Of a stretch of 64,000 nt of DNA, positions 27,124-36,974 are shown one piece after another. The notes under the pieces were generated by a model that worked only from the letters and a program-made list of their open reading frames with translations, was not told where the DNA came from and made no database searches. The position numbers and the translations under genes are program-made. Source of the stretch: Escarpia spicata (taxonomy: Eukaryota; Annelida; Polychaeta; Sabellida; Siboglinidae). Every line of letters begins with the position of its first letter. The stretch's first letter is position 1. Location: contig OZ023207.1 in assembly GCA_963995525.1 (NCBI GenBank), positions 5,936,031 to 6,000,030 of the forward strand, in the 5' to 3' direction.

Positions 27124-27126
27124 TAT
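27003..27126. repeat. Perfect palindrome with (TA)n centre, then second (TA)n
   Basis: AACGGTCAAAAGCTAGC at about 27002 is mirrored by GCTAGCTTTTGACCGTT ending near 27070, with (TA)n between, giving a long cruciform-capable palindrome. A second (TA)n (27071-27126) follows immediately. Confidence 0.85.
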
Positions 27127-27130
27127 ACAT

Positions 27131-27805
27131 GTTATGGGCATTACATTTCACGGTATTGAGGGGCGCTGGTTTTCTGAACATAATAAAAACTCAGAAGGGG
27201 CAATCAAAAAACCTGGTGAAACTACTGGAATATTCTTTTCCTTGTAAATCATTAAATACCAAGATTACATACAATTACAATTGAATTCAAGTTAATTTTT
27301 TAATGTCTAATAATAGTAATTTTTAATATAAAAGTAATATATTAGTTAAATTACTATTACATTACTGTTGTTAGTCAATTATGTACATATTGTTTTTGTT
27401 CAACCTATTACTATTGGTTCAATAATTATAATCGTTACGGGTCATTTATAATGCATTTACACTGTCACTATTATCCCAAGCCTACTTAGGCTTCTAGCCT
27501 ACTATCATATACGCCATAGGCATAATATAGTCACTATCATTGACATAGGTATATGCCATATCGTCGTACTGTTAGCTGATATTAGTCTATAGTAAACAGG
27601 GCCCAGCCAGGCCGCCCATACCGCCATTGCCATTGGCTATGACTAAAAGGTAAACAATTAAATAAATTTAGTACAAGAACATTAATATACGTGATTATAT
27701 CTTAATAATTCGAAATTACTAACCTGTCTGGAAGAACCTTTGCGAACGCTGCATCTCATCTGTTGATGTCGTGATTGACCCCACGGCACTGGCAGCGGCC
27801 CACGG
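27131..27805. other. Intergenic before minisatellite
   Basis: No coding sequence or clear repeat recognised. AT-rich except for the CACGGCACTGGCAGCGGCCC lead-in to the array. Confidence 0.4.
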
Positions 27806-28377
27806 CCACTGGCACAGTCCACTGGCACTGTCCACTGGCACAGTCCACTGGCACAGTCCACTGGCACAGTCCACTGGCACAGTCCACTGGCACAGTCCAC
27901 TGGCACAGTCCACTGGCACTGTCCACTGGCACAGTCCACTGGCACAGTCCACTGGCACAGTCCACTGGCACAGTCCACTGGCACTGTCCACTGGCACTGT
28001 CCACTGGCACAGTCCACTGGCACAGTCCACTGGCACTGTCCACTGGCACAGTCCACTGGCACAGTCCACTGGCACAGTCCACTGGCACTGTCCACTGGCA
28101 CAGTCCACTGGCACAGTCCACTGGCACAGTCCACTGGCACTGTCCACTGGCACAGTCCACTGGCACAGTCCACTGGCACAGTCCACTGGCACAGTCCACT
28201 GGCACTGTCCACTGGCACTGTCCACTGGCACTGTCCACTGGCACAGTCCACTGGCACAGTCCACTGGCACAGTCCACTGGCACAGTCCACTGGCACTGTC
28301 CACTGGCACAGTCCACTGGCACAGTCCACTGGCACTGTCCACTGGCACAGTCCACTGGCACAGTCCACTGGCACTGT
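27806..28377. repeat. 13-bp minisatellite, 44 units
   Basis: Exactly 44 head-to-tail copies of CCACTGGCACWGT, where W is A in 31 units and T in 13 (units 2, 9, 14, 15, 18, 22, 26, 31, 32, 33, 38, 41 and 44 by my count). No other substitution or length change is seen. Because 13 is not a multiple of 3 and the unit lacks stops in any register, long ORFs cross it on both strands. These ORFs are not evidence of a gene. Confidence 0.97.
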
Positions 28378-29774
28378 CGCCAACTCCTGTTTACTTTGTT
28401 TCGTTCCATAGTCGTTCCCAAATAGAAATACACCTTTATGCGTGGGTACTGTTTTTGTTTGTCTAATTTAGCCCATTTTGCCGTGTTCGTGGACGTCCAC
28501 TCATTGTCTAAACTCGGAATTCCATAACATCAACAGCGCCAAAGGATGGGGTCAAAGGTCAATATCGCCCATAATTCGTGATCGCGAGAAGACAAGAACG
28601 CGATTCCACGCAAAGTTCAATGTCCATACTCAGCTAAAATGGAAGCAAAAAACCGGATCCGGTTTTTACTAAAAACGAAAGAGTTCGCGGGTTTTGTATT
28701 AATTTTTAAAATCGAACTAATACGTACGCATAAACGAACTAGGATATCATTGAGGAGTACCTGATTCCTATGTTTTTTTGTGAAATTACTAAGAAACACG
28801 AGGAGCAAAACAATCGAATTGGTTGGGTACCTTTAAAACAAACCAGGTCTAATCCAATTTCTTTCGAAAACACATGGTTTGACTTAAAAGCAGTTGTTCC
28901 CGGTTGCTTTTTGATTGCTCCATGCAATTGCTCCATTCATTTGCTCCATTCAGTTGCCGCCGCAAAGTTGATCGTGGCATACTATGGGTGTTAGCAACAT
29001 CTCCGTTCCATTTTTGACCGCTTTGGTTGCTTACAACGTACATTCTTACAACGTTGACCCCCTTATCGGTCTTTTAATTGTAACAGCGCATTGTCTTTAA
29101 ACATACAAATAAACTAAAGCAACTGACTATATTTTATATGTGAGGTCAGATGGGCCGCCCACTGACTGGGCATCGAATAATTCCCTTTTTACATCAAAAC
29201 TATTAGACGAATAATTCCCATAATTTGTGTTATCAATAACCGTGATATTAGCAATAACCCTGTCCAATAATGGCTATATTAAACCATTCTGGGTCAGGTC
29301 ATTTTTGAATGATGTACCCCTATCCCCGTACAATGACAATCACCATTACGATCTATCAAACATGACACAAAGGCCTTGTATGTCATACATAAGCCATGAC
29401 TGACTAATCATCGTGTCCAGTATTCTACGCAGATCCCACCAACAATATGACTCTCAATGGTTCGAAAATTCAAACATTGGTGATGTTACAGGTCGTCTGA
29501 AACTGATGTCTTATAAGGGAGGTCCTGAAACTACCCACGTAAACACAGTTGCTCACAATATCGGTTGTGAAAATTCTATTTGAGTTGTAAAGGACATCTT
29601 TCGGTGGTCTAACCAAAAAACTTTTTATTTCTTGGATATGTAATATATTCCGACATTTATCGGATATAATCTACCCGGTAGCCCATCTGGCCCCATGGTC
29701 CATCTGACCCCACCCTACTAAATTTACACTGACAAAATACATGGATATTAGGCGCATGAGTAAAATACATACTT

Positions 29775-29775
<1 letters not shown>
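28378..29775. other. Intergenic
   Basis: No gene recognised. Contains an 18-bp palindrome AAAACCGGATCCGGTTTT near 28650 and a triplicated TTGCTCCATTCA-like stretch near 28926-28955. Overlapping short ORFs on both strands lack domains. Confidence 0.4.
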
Positions 29776-29869
<94 letters not shown>

Positions 29870-29871
29870 CA
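29776..29871. repeat. (ACGC)n tetranucleotide microsatellite
   Basis: About 24 uninterrupted ACGC units followed by mixed CA/CG repeats to about 29935. Confidence 0.95.
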
Positions 29872-29949
29872 CACACGCACTATCTCACACATGTACGCAC
29901 GCGCGCTCGCACGAGCGCGCACACACACGCACAAGCAAACGCATACACT

Positions 29950-31752
29950 GATGCTTTGTTTTAAATTCGAATAGTCGAGTAAAACGTTTGTATTCGTTAG
30001 ATGACACTACTGTTCGACGCCTGTAATGAAACTATGCATAGGAGGTTGCCAAGCTCTGGTTATGCGCACAGAATGTTTACATGTTAAGTTCCGCCCATTC
30101 ATTAGGTTTTTAAGGCTGTTTTTTAATTGCTGCATGCAATATATTTATGTCATTTTCTATTGACGCGTGGTGACGTATTCATTTATTAATAACTCCTGCT
30201 AGTAATAAAATTATTACTAATTTCAATGTTGGCGTAGTGCGGGGGATTAGGGGTTGGCAGTAACTTTCTATTATGAAGACATGAAGACAAGGCAGACTAT
30301 GCAACATTGAAATAGAATGGTGGATTCTAGTGTGATTAGGAAATAGCACATTAAAATGATTAGATGTCAATGGTTTGCATAAACCAAAATCTTTACCCCT
30401 TATAGCAACAGAGCAAGACAAGCAGAAAACACCCAATAAGAATAATGGTGACATCATTATATTAGACTATTATCATATTTAGTATAAATTAATAGACCAA
30501 TACCATATAATTAGATATCATATAGATAATAAATAGTAAAGAATGTTAGACCCAGAGCTAAGGCTAAGGCGTAAGTCAAAAAAACAAAATTATATTTACA
30601 AGATCAGTAGAGTCTCAATTTTAACAATAAAGCCTACTTTACTTAATTAGAAAATGTTGAACCGGGGCCAACTCCGGTAACTAAACTGAGACTTACAGGC
30701 CTATTAAGGGAGGGAGATATATTTATATTTATTACAATTATTTAACTCAGTCGTAACCTTGGATAGGCAGACATTGACTGCAATATCAATCACTCAAAGT
30801 CAATGGCAATGCCTTATAGTTCACAACATAACTGCATCACGATTCCGTTTTTAAATTCCGTTTGATTGTAATAATACAAAATGCCAATAATAATCTAAAA
30901 AGGTCAATAGAAAAAAACAACAGGCAGGATGTTTTGTAACTTAATCATTTAGCAGTGTAATAGTTACAAAGACAACATTTAAAAGAACTAAACATTGCTG
31001 ACCGGCGAAATATATTATTATTAATAAATACATATTGTGCTGGTGGTTCAGCCAAATACACGCAGAGCCTGGGCTGTCTGAGGTGAGGCTAAACCGTCTC
31101 TTTTCAGGCATATATGCGCTAGCATCGGCTACCTAGAAATTCCTTGTATGTCGGGATACGGGGCTGATATATTTCTTTAAAATATTATAATATAAATATT
31201 ATTTTAATAAAATAGAAATGTATTTTCTTTCCAAAATGGAAACAGATTAATTTAGGCAATACCGCTACGACGTCACCGTCGCCGATGGTAGTGGAGCCAT
31301 CTAGCGGGTATTATGTACATTTATTTTCTATCTAAACATATGACTTTGCATGGGATGTTAGGGCTTTGTTAAACAAACAATAAATTGTAAGAGATAATAA
31401 TATAGTAAGTTAATAATCACCTTAATACAACAACATTAAAGGTGATACATTTCTAGATGATTGACACAGCACGTCAGTCCATATGTACATATGTACCGCC
31501 ATATTATCAGAGGTCTTATTCGAGCCAGTAGGAAATGAGCATTCACATCGGCCTTCATTAAAAACGAATTATATTTACAAATGAATTATTGGTATTAATG
31601 GCTCGTGTACGACCGAGTCACGATCAGCATGTCACTGTTGGTTTACTAGTGTTAATACACAAGTCATATAATTTCTACAACATTATTGTACAAGCCCAAC
31701 ATATAACTGACATTCAGTTAGAGACGCTGGCAAACATTACGCACATATATGT
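29950..31752. other. Intergenic
   Basis: No protein family or RNA gene recognised over 1.8 kb. A frame at 30179-30457 on the minus strand and one from 31589 on the plus strand show no domain; the latter overlaps the transposon-derived fragment on the opposite strand. Confidence 0.4.
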
Positions 31753-32095
31753 ACAGCCCTGTTACTTAACACAAACTATATTCAGCACACACTTCCAGGC
31801 ATCTAACGTAAAGAAGTGTTTGATGGCTGCGAGGCACACATCATCACTGACACATGCATTGTCCACCTGATTAGGTATTGTCTGTAACGTATGTTCTCTC
31901 AGCTTTGTGCAATCAAGCGCAGCAGTGACACGGTTTGCGGACACAAACCATGATAGCATCCTCTCCTTTTTCCTGCTAGGCACTAGATCTACGAATGCCA
32001 CTCATCCAATCCGTCGTTTCTTCTTTGGCAACACGACCACAGTTTTCTCGCTTCCTTTCGGTCTGCCCCGTTTCCTCATGCGAGAGGACCGCCCA
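31753..32095 (-). pseudogene. Transposon-derived coding fragment with AT-hook-like motif
   Basis: The minus strand reads RKRGRPKGSEKTVVVLPKKK, an in-frame stop, then AFVDLVPSRKKERMLSWFV, NACVSDDVCLAAIKHFF and DAWKCVLNI. The order of a GRPKGSE patch, a basic patch, a KERMLSWFV block and a DAW block resembles the C-terminal part of uncharacterised DNA-transposon proteins common in invertebrates. I recall this pattern from MULE-associated proteins but cannot confirm it. One stop codon interrupts it, and no catalytic domain is near. Confidence 0.5.
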
Positions 32096-32663
32096 ATCGA
32101 ATGGCGCCATGAAATGTGTTTTATGATTATTGGCGCAAGTAATAGTAATTGGTTTCACGTGGTTGACACTAGAATGAATATGTCTCACTATGCGTAATGA
32201 CATTTCGAAACGCATTTATAAATTTCATTCATGAAAGTGAACTTGAAGTTGAACGTATGACGAGTGTAGCCTCAATACCATACCGCCGGTACACGACAGT
32301 ACACGAATTTAAGTCGAAGGCTCCTCGAAGTTGCCAGTCACCCGGAATGTACAGAATCAACACCAAAACGTCACAGTAACTGGTAATGTAAGTTAATGCG
32401 CATTTAAGTTCATGTATTAGTTATAAATGATTGGTTTTAATAAATCATATTCAAGACATATTTGCATATTTTTAATGTTGCCCACGTTTGTATGCAGCAC
32501 AAGATTGGGAACAATTACTGTTTTTAATGTGAAAATTATTTTAAAATAAACAACACGTTATATTATAGAAATAATAATTAAAAAGTAAAATATAAAATTT
32601 CCTAACAGCTACTAAAATTTGGCTGTTAGCTTATCATCCTACTGCGACACGTAATGATCTATT
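32096..32663. other. Intergenic
   Basis: AT-rich, no feature supported. Confidence 0.4.
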
Positions 32664-32955
32664 GAGCGTGGTGGTGTGCTAGTTAGAGCGTCAGACTCTC
32701 CATCGTGAGATTCCTTATTCGATTCTGCCATTTCGAACCTTGGACAACTTCATTCACTCCAAGTTGCTCCAGTTCACTCATATGTATGAATGAGTACCTG
32801 GCTATAGGCAGTGGTTGACATTTGTGTACGAATAGTCTTCGCGTAGTAATTACAGCAAGGCTGGCTATTTCCCAGAGAAGTCGGGATGGTGTTCGATTTA
32901 ACAGGTCAGGAGTAAAGCACTTTGAGCAGTCCTAAGGACTTGATATTGTGCTACA
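32664..32955 (+). mobile_element. tRNA-derived SINE, left copy
   Basis: The tRNA-like head has an A-box-like TGCTAGTTAGAGCG and a weak B-box-like TTATTCGATTCTG. The body contains GAATGAGTACCTGGCTATAG, shared with the inverted copy at 50844-51135, plus the following GAATAGTCTTCGCG and a tail ending in AGCAGTCCT-like sequence. It lies about 840 bp left of the Polinton. Confidence 0.8.
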
Positions 32956-33788
32956 GAAGAACTTACCTTTATTGAGGAAAGGAACAGCACATTATTTGTG
33001 ATTACTGGGTCAGTAGCATGGAATATTTCATATGTTCCATAAAGGAGCATTCTATTAAAACCACATTTGTTTAGGTAAACGTAATCATGTCATAGAATAA
33101 GTGGTTAAGTTGTGTAGTGCAATGGTTCAACTCATATGTTCCCACAAGTATATATGTAATATTAATAAAAGTGTACATTTTGATCATCTTATTCTTTTGC
33201 ATCTGACAATTAGTTTTAGCCTAGGTATATGTTACTATTTAGTGTTTGAACAGTGCTAAACTACGTTTTTATTTGATTTTATACAAATGTTGCAGTGTAT
33301 GCAAGTTCATGTATGTAAACAAAGTGACAAATTTAAAGTTATTATGGTATCTTATTAAAGCTATCAAAAGCAAGGGACTACTGTACGTTTGACTTAATGG
33401 GTGTGTGAACTATTCCCTTGATGTAATACTACAATAACATTTCCTTATCCCATAATGTTGTATTATCTTAAAATAATTTTATCTGATCAGTTAATTAAAG
33501 TTTTTGTGTCAATTTAACAATATTTAGTTTTTTTAATATATTGGGTAAACAAATACAACAACAAAAGTGCATATTTTTTATAATATTATCCTTACAGCTA
33601 AATGATATCTAACAACCCCAAGTTATTTGATGAGCTAACCATTTAATAGACACTCAATATTTCGCCATGGTGTTTGCAACAGAATGGTTTCATAAATAAA
33701 TGTTTTAGTGTTATGTAGGATGTTATGAATGGAATTTAGAAAGCAATTGTCTACCTCATTAAATACTGTTGTAACCAAACTATGCTAC
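32956..33788. other. Intergenic, AT-rich, left flank of Polinton
   Basis: No gene or repeat recognised. Base composition changes abruptly at the Polinton terminus. Confidence 0.5.
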
Positions 33789-33794
33789 TAGGAT

Positions 33795-34079
33795 AGTAGT
33801 AAAGGAGACCGCGCTGGCCCCCGACTCGTGCCGAGATCAAAGGAGATCAAAGGCACCGCGGGTCACAAAGATCAACAAAGGTCAAGCAAGTTGACCCGGC
33901 ACGATTGAAAAATCTACTTATAAAAAATGAAATATCTTAAGTGGGTTTGACAGCTTACTTATAAAAAACGTATGATTGATGAGTGTGGCAGGATGATTGA
34001 TGAGTGTGGCGAGACAGTACGTAGCCGAGACAGACAGTACGTAGCGCCCTCTGGTGTAGCGAGATAGTACCATTTCACT
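33795..34079 (+). repeat. Polinton left terminal inverted repeat
   Basis: 285 bp, the inverse of 50224-50509. Identity is essentially perfect for the outer 250 bp, with a few substitutions and one single-base indel around 34050-34060. Contains the internal repeat GATTGATGAGTGTGGC, present twice (33973 and 33994). Confidence 0.97.
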
Positions 34080-34356
34080 ACCCCCTAGCGCCTCCTGGTG
34101 TCTTGTACTAGAAGGATATTCGTCTAGAAGGTTCGGAGATGGTTATGCTAGTACGAAAGAAGGTTATATAGCGGTTATTTACCCTAGCGGTGGTATATTT
34201 GCGCCCCTGGTGTAGCGAGATAGTACCATTTCACTACCCCCTAGAGCCTCCTGGTGTCTTGTACTAGAAGGATATTCGTCTAGAAGGTTCGGAGATGGTT
34301 ATACTAGTACGAAAGAAGGTTATATAGCGGTTATTTACCCTAGCGGTGGTATATTT
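34044..34356 (+). repeat. Subterminal tandem repeat, 157 bp x 2
   Basis: Two near-identical units, 34044-34200 and 34201-34356. The first unit begins inside the TIR, so the inner TIR sequence (GAGATAGTACCATTTCACTA) is present twice at the left end and once at the right. Confidence 0.93.
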
Positions 34357-34547
34357 CACCGAACTTATATAACGATATTAGTAGCGCCCTCTAGGTAACG
34401 GTTCTAGCACTTTGTATATTATAACAAGACCTTTGAACGAATCCCTTAGCTAGAGGCTATGCTATTCTTTCGCGCCATTCTTTTTTACAAACCTTCACCC
34501 GGTATGACGCTTGTTGTTGTTGTTGACACCAAGCGTAATCGGTAACA

Positions 34548-34707
34548 GGCGTCCAAAGTCCATTGAACGATGCTGGCTGACTGAGCTGCTTTGGAGAATA
34601 ATGCTACTGTATTATTCATACCGTAACGGCGTCCAAAGTCCATTGAACGATGCTGGCTGACTGGGCTGCATTGGAGAATAATGCTACTGTATTATTCATA
34701 CCGTAAC
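34548..34707 (+). repeat. Tandem repeat, 80 bp x 2
   Basis: Units 34548-34627 and 34628-34707 start GGCGTCCAAAGTCC and differ at two positions. Non-coding, between the left terminus and the first gene. Confidence 0.93.
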
Positions 34708-34842
34708 CTAGTAGGTAGATGTAAGCTTGTCTTTATAGAGGGTTCAGAACAACTAGTTGGAATATAGAGTTCAAACGGATAATAACGGTGTGAACATAAA
34801 GACAACGAGGAGTGCGGTGAGCAATATTATTATTATATTCTA

Positions 34843-35409
34843 CTATCCCCAGCGTACGCCGTAAGCACTGGGTGGTCCACCACCACTACCAGTACTGTTA
34901 TAGGGAGGTCGAGGGGGGTCCGGATCAGGTCCGAAGCCGGCGCGACCCTCCACCAGCCAGGCGTCGAGGCGCTCCTCGAGGCGCTCCATCAGCGAGGCAC
35001 TGGGGCGTCGTACACCAGTCACAACGCACGTGCGAGCGGCCGGTACCGCGGGGCGGCGATATAACGTCGGCGGCGGTAGTTGCGTGTCCGGGTCGACGGC
35101 CGCCTCTGGCGGTGACGTAGGAGGTGCCTCCTGTCGTAGCGGCGCGCCCCTAGGCAACCCCGCCGATCCCCAGCGGCCGGTCGTAGGAGGTGCCTCCTGT
35201 CGTAGCGGCGCGCCCCTAGGCAACCCCGCCGATCCCCAGCGGCCGGTCGTAGGAGGTGCCTCCTGTCGTAGCGGCGCGCCTCTAGGCAACCCCGAGCCCC
35301 AGCGGCTAACGGTGGTCGATTGAGTCCGCCTAGCGCAGTACCCATCGTCAAACCACCGAGGCGCCTCATCAGGGTTATTCTTCCGGTCCCTGTGCCGTGG
35401 AAACGGCAT
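34843..35409 (-). CDS. Polinton protein of unknown function with 22-aa repeats
   Basis: An intact 188-aa frame starting at an ATG. The N-terminus is charged (MPFPRHRDRKNNPDEAPRWF). A block of three 22-aa repeats (core GLPRGAPLRQEAPPT) follows at about residues 39-100; at DNA level the unit is 66 bp. The C-terminal half has a possible amphipathic helix (LMERLEERLDAWLV) and a Pro/Gly-rich tail with PPYN and PPSAY. No domain, signal peptide or membrane segment is evident. It is the only gene at this end on the minus strand, apart from the capsid cluster. High GC and no stop codons support coding, but composition alone can sustain such a frame, so confidence is moderate. Confidence 0.55.
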   Translation of the reverse strand: MPFPRHRDRKNNPDEAPRWFDDGYCARRTQSTTVSRWGSGLPRGAPLRQEAPPTTGRWGSAGLPRGAPLRQEAPPTTGRWGSAGLPRGAPLRQEAPPTSPPEAAVDPDTQLPPPTLYRRPAVPAARTCVVTGVRRPSASLMERLEERLDAWLVEGRAGFGPDPDPPRPPYNSTGSGGGPPSAYGVRWG

Positions 35410-35410
35410 A

Positions 35411-35601
35411 GCGCATTTGGCCTGTAAGAAAACAATAATAAACTATAATATTACAGTGATTAAAAAAGGTCTACAGTTTAAATTGGTGGTGATATTATAG
35501 CGCATTTGTCCTGTAAGAAAACAAAGTCTTAAATAATAATAATAATAATAATTAAATATACTACAGTGATTAAAAAAAGGGTCTACAGTTTAAATAATAA
35601 A
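35411..35601. repeat. Diverged tandem duplication upstream of the repeat protein
   Basis: Two units of about 90-100 bp (35411-35498 and 35499-35601), each with GCGCATTTG, CCTGTAAGAAAACAA, CAGTGATTAAAAAA and GTCTACAGTTTAAAT. Likely 5' regulatory DNA of the gene at 34843-35409. Confidence 0.85.
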
Positions 35602-36090
35602 ATAGACCCACGGTATCGAAGGAACTGTAGTTTTGTAAATATCGCTTAAATATTAAAAAGAAAGCGTGAATGTTAAAAAGGTATATGGGTAGTTACGTAC
35701 CGTCCGTGAATATGCCATGGTTTAGACTAGTCGAAAAGACCGTGTAGTTCCATAAACGCCTTGTAACGGAATGTTGTTTACTGTAGAACTTCTAGAAGGT
35801 TCTATAACACCACCTGACACGCGGCACGTAGGCCTCGTCACGTAGGCCGGGTTGCGTAATGTTAAACATTTTAATAAAAGCTTAAAAGCATAAAATAAAC
35901 GATCTATAAGGAGCTGTAAGGACTAGAGAATCTTATGGTAAACATATATTTAAAAATAAGACTCTATAAAAGCAATACGCCGTTTGTGCACTTCATAACC
36001 GAGCGCTTTTTTCTAGTTTCAATAACCTTGGCAGACTCGGCTGTTGTGTGGTATACGTGTTTACGCGCACGCGCGCTATTCACCGTCCGC
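35602..36090. promoter_or_regulatory. Divergent intergenic region
   Basis: AT-rich non-coding stretch between the minus-strand repeat protein and the plus-strand RPA-like gene, so it should hold promoters for both directions. No repeats recognised beyond AATAAA-like runs near 35872-35900. Confidence 0.4.
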
Positions 36091-36100
36091 TTATAAGTAG
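36091..36100 (+). promoter_or_regulatory. TATA-like box upstream of RPA-like gene
   Basis: TTATAAGTAG lies 77 bp upstream of the ATG at 36177 in otherwise GC-rich DNA. Confidence 0.45.
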
Positions 36101-36176
36101 TTAGGCTAAGAGCGTCTATGTATTCACTCGGTTTTGACTGTTTTAACGTTTACGAACTTCCTCAGCCGCAGCAGTC

Positions 36177-36974
36177 ATGTCGACGACGGGTTCACCACCA
36201 CCTATCAAACGAACGAAGAAGGCGAAGGCGAAGGGGAAGGCGGCCACCGCAGCAGATCAGACGTCGCCCGTCGGTATCAACGCATCCGGACCCCGATCGA
36301 CACCACCCGCCGTCGCCGGCAGCAGCAGCAGCCGGGGCGCGCCCGTAGCCCGACCGTCGACCATCGTTGCCGGTATCTGCGCGCCCGTAGCAGTGGCGAC
36401 GTCGCCGCCGCCGCCGAGCTCCGAGCCTAGCAGTGCGTCGTCGCCACCCCCGCTACTCGTCCTTCCACCTTCGGTGAGTGTAAGCGAGCTTCTACAGGCG
36501 GGCGACGGTCTCTACTCGATAGCGCCCAACGTAAAGGTGGCCGCTATCTCATGGAGAACCCGGTGCACGTACGAGGGGTGTACCCAATGCCGTCGTAAGG
36601 TGTTTAGATCGTCGAACAGCATTCAGATATGCGCCTCCCACGGGGTACAGCGCGAGGTGAGACATTATTTCGCGGTTCGGATGATGGTGAGGGAAGATGC
36701 GGAGGGATCGGCCGAGGTATGGATCAGTCTATTCGACGACGCGATGACCAACCTCGTCCCCTACAAGGCCGACTATCTCGCCTCGATGAACCCCGACACA
36801 CTGCGCGACACCGTCCTACAGATCGTCGGCACGGTTATCGAGGAGCTCGTCGTACGAAAGACAACGTGGGGGTCGGGGGCCCCGCCGACGTACACCGTTC
36901 GGAGTGTGGCGTCTAAGAAAAGCGACGATGATGATGATGACGACGACGACGACGATGAGTATATTAACCGCTAA
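36177..36974 (+). CDS. RPA70 C-terminal-like OB-fold/zinc-ribbon protein (putative ssDNA-binding)
   Basis: A 265-aa open frame from ATG. Residues 1-100 are a basic, Pro/Ser-rich, low-complexity leader (KRTKKAKAKGK). Residues about 112-235 look like the RPA1 C-terminal DNA-binding fold. The zinc-ribbon positions are C-x4-C-x2-C (CTYEGCTQC), then ICASHG, followed by YFAVRMMVREDAEGSAEVWISLFDDA, which aligns by eye with the RPA pattern of strand, 'W-x-T-x-F' and helix. The protein ends in a run of 11 Asp, an acidic tail of the type seen in many ssDNA-binding proteins. Expected role: coating displaced ssDNA during protein-primed replication beside the polymerase gene. A consensus splice donor inside (36474) and an acceptor at 36997 mean part of this frame may be a retained intron; see the spliced alternative. 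Confidence 0.6.
   Translation: MSTTGSPPPIKRTKKAKAKGKAATAADQTSPVGINASGPRSTPPAVAGSSSSRGAPVARPSTIVAGICAPVAVATSPPPPSSEPSSASSPPPLLVLPPSVSVSELLQAGDGLYSIAPNVKVAAISWRTRCTYEGCTQCRRKVFRSSNSIQICASHGVQREVRHYFAVRMMVREDAEGSAEVWISLFDDAMTNLVPYKADYLASMNPDTLRDTVLQIVGTVIEELVVRKTTWGSGAPPTYTVRSVASKKSDDDDDDDDDDDEYINR

Noticed and set aside
27806..28377. CRISPR-like array
   Set aside because: Units are contiguous with no spacers, in a eukaryotic context.
27682..28466. Long ORFs of 209-233 aa on both strands over the minisatellite
   Set aside because: They arise because the 13-bp unit lacks stop codons in every register; the translations are pure repeats with no flanking domain.
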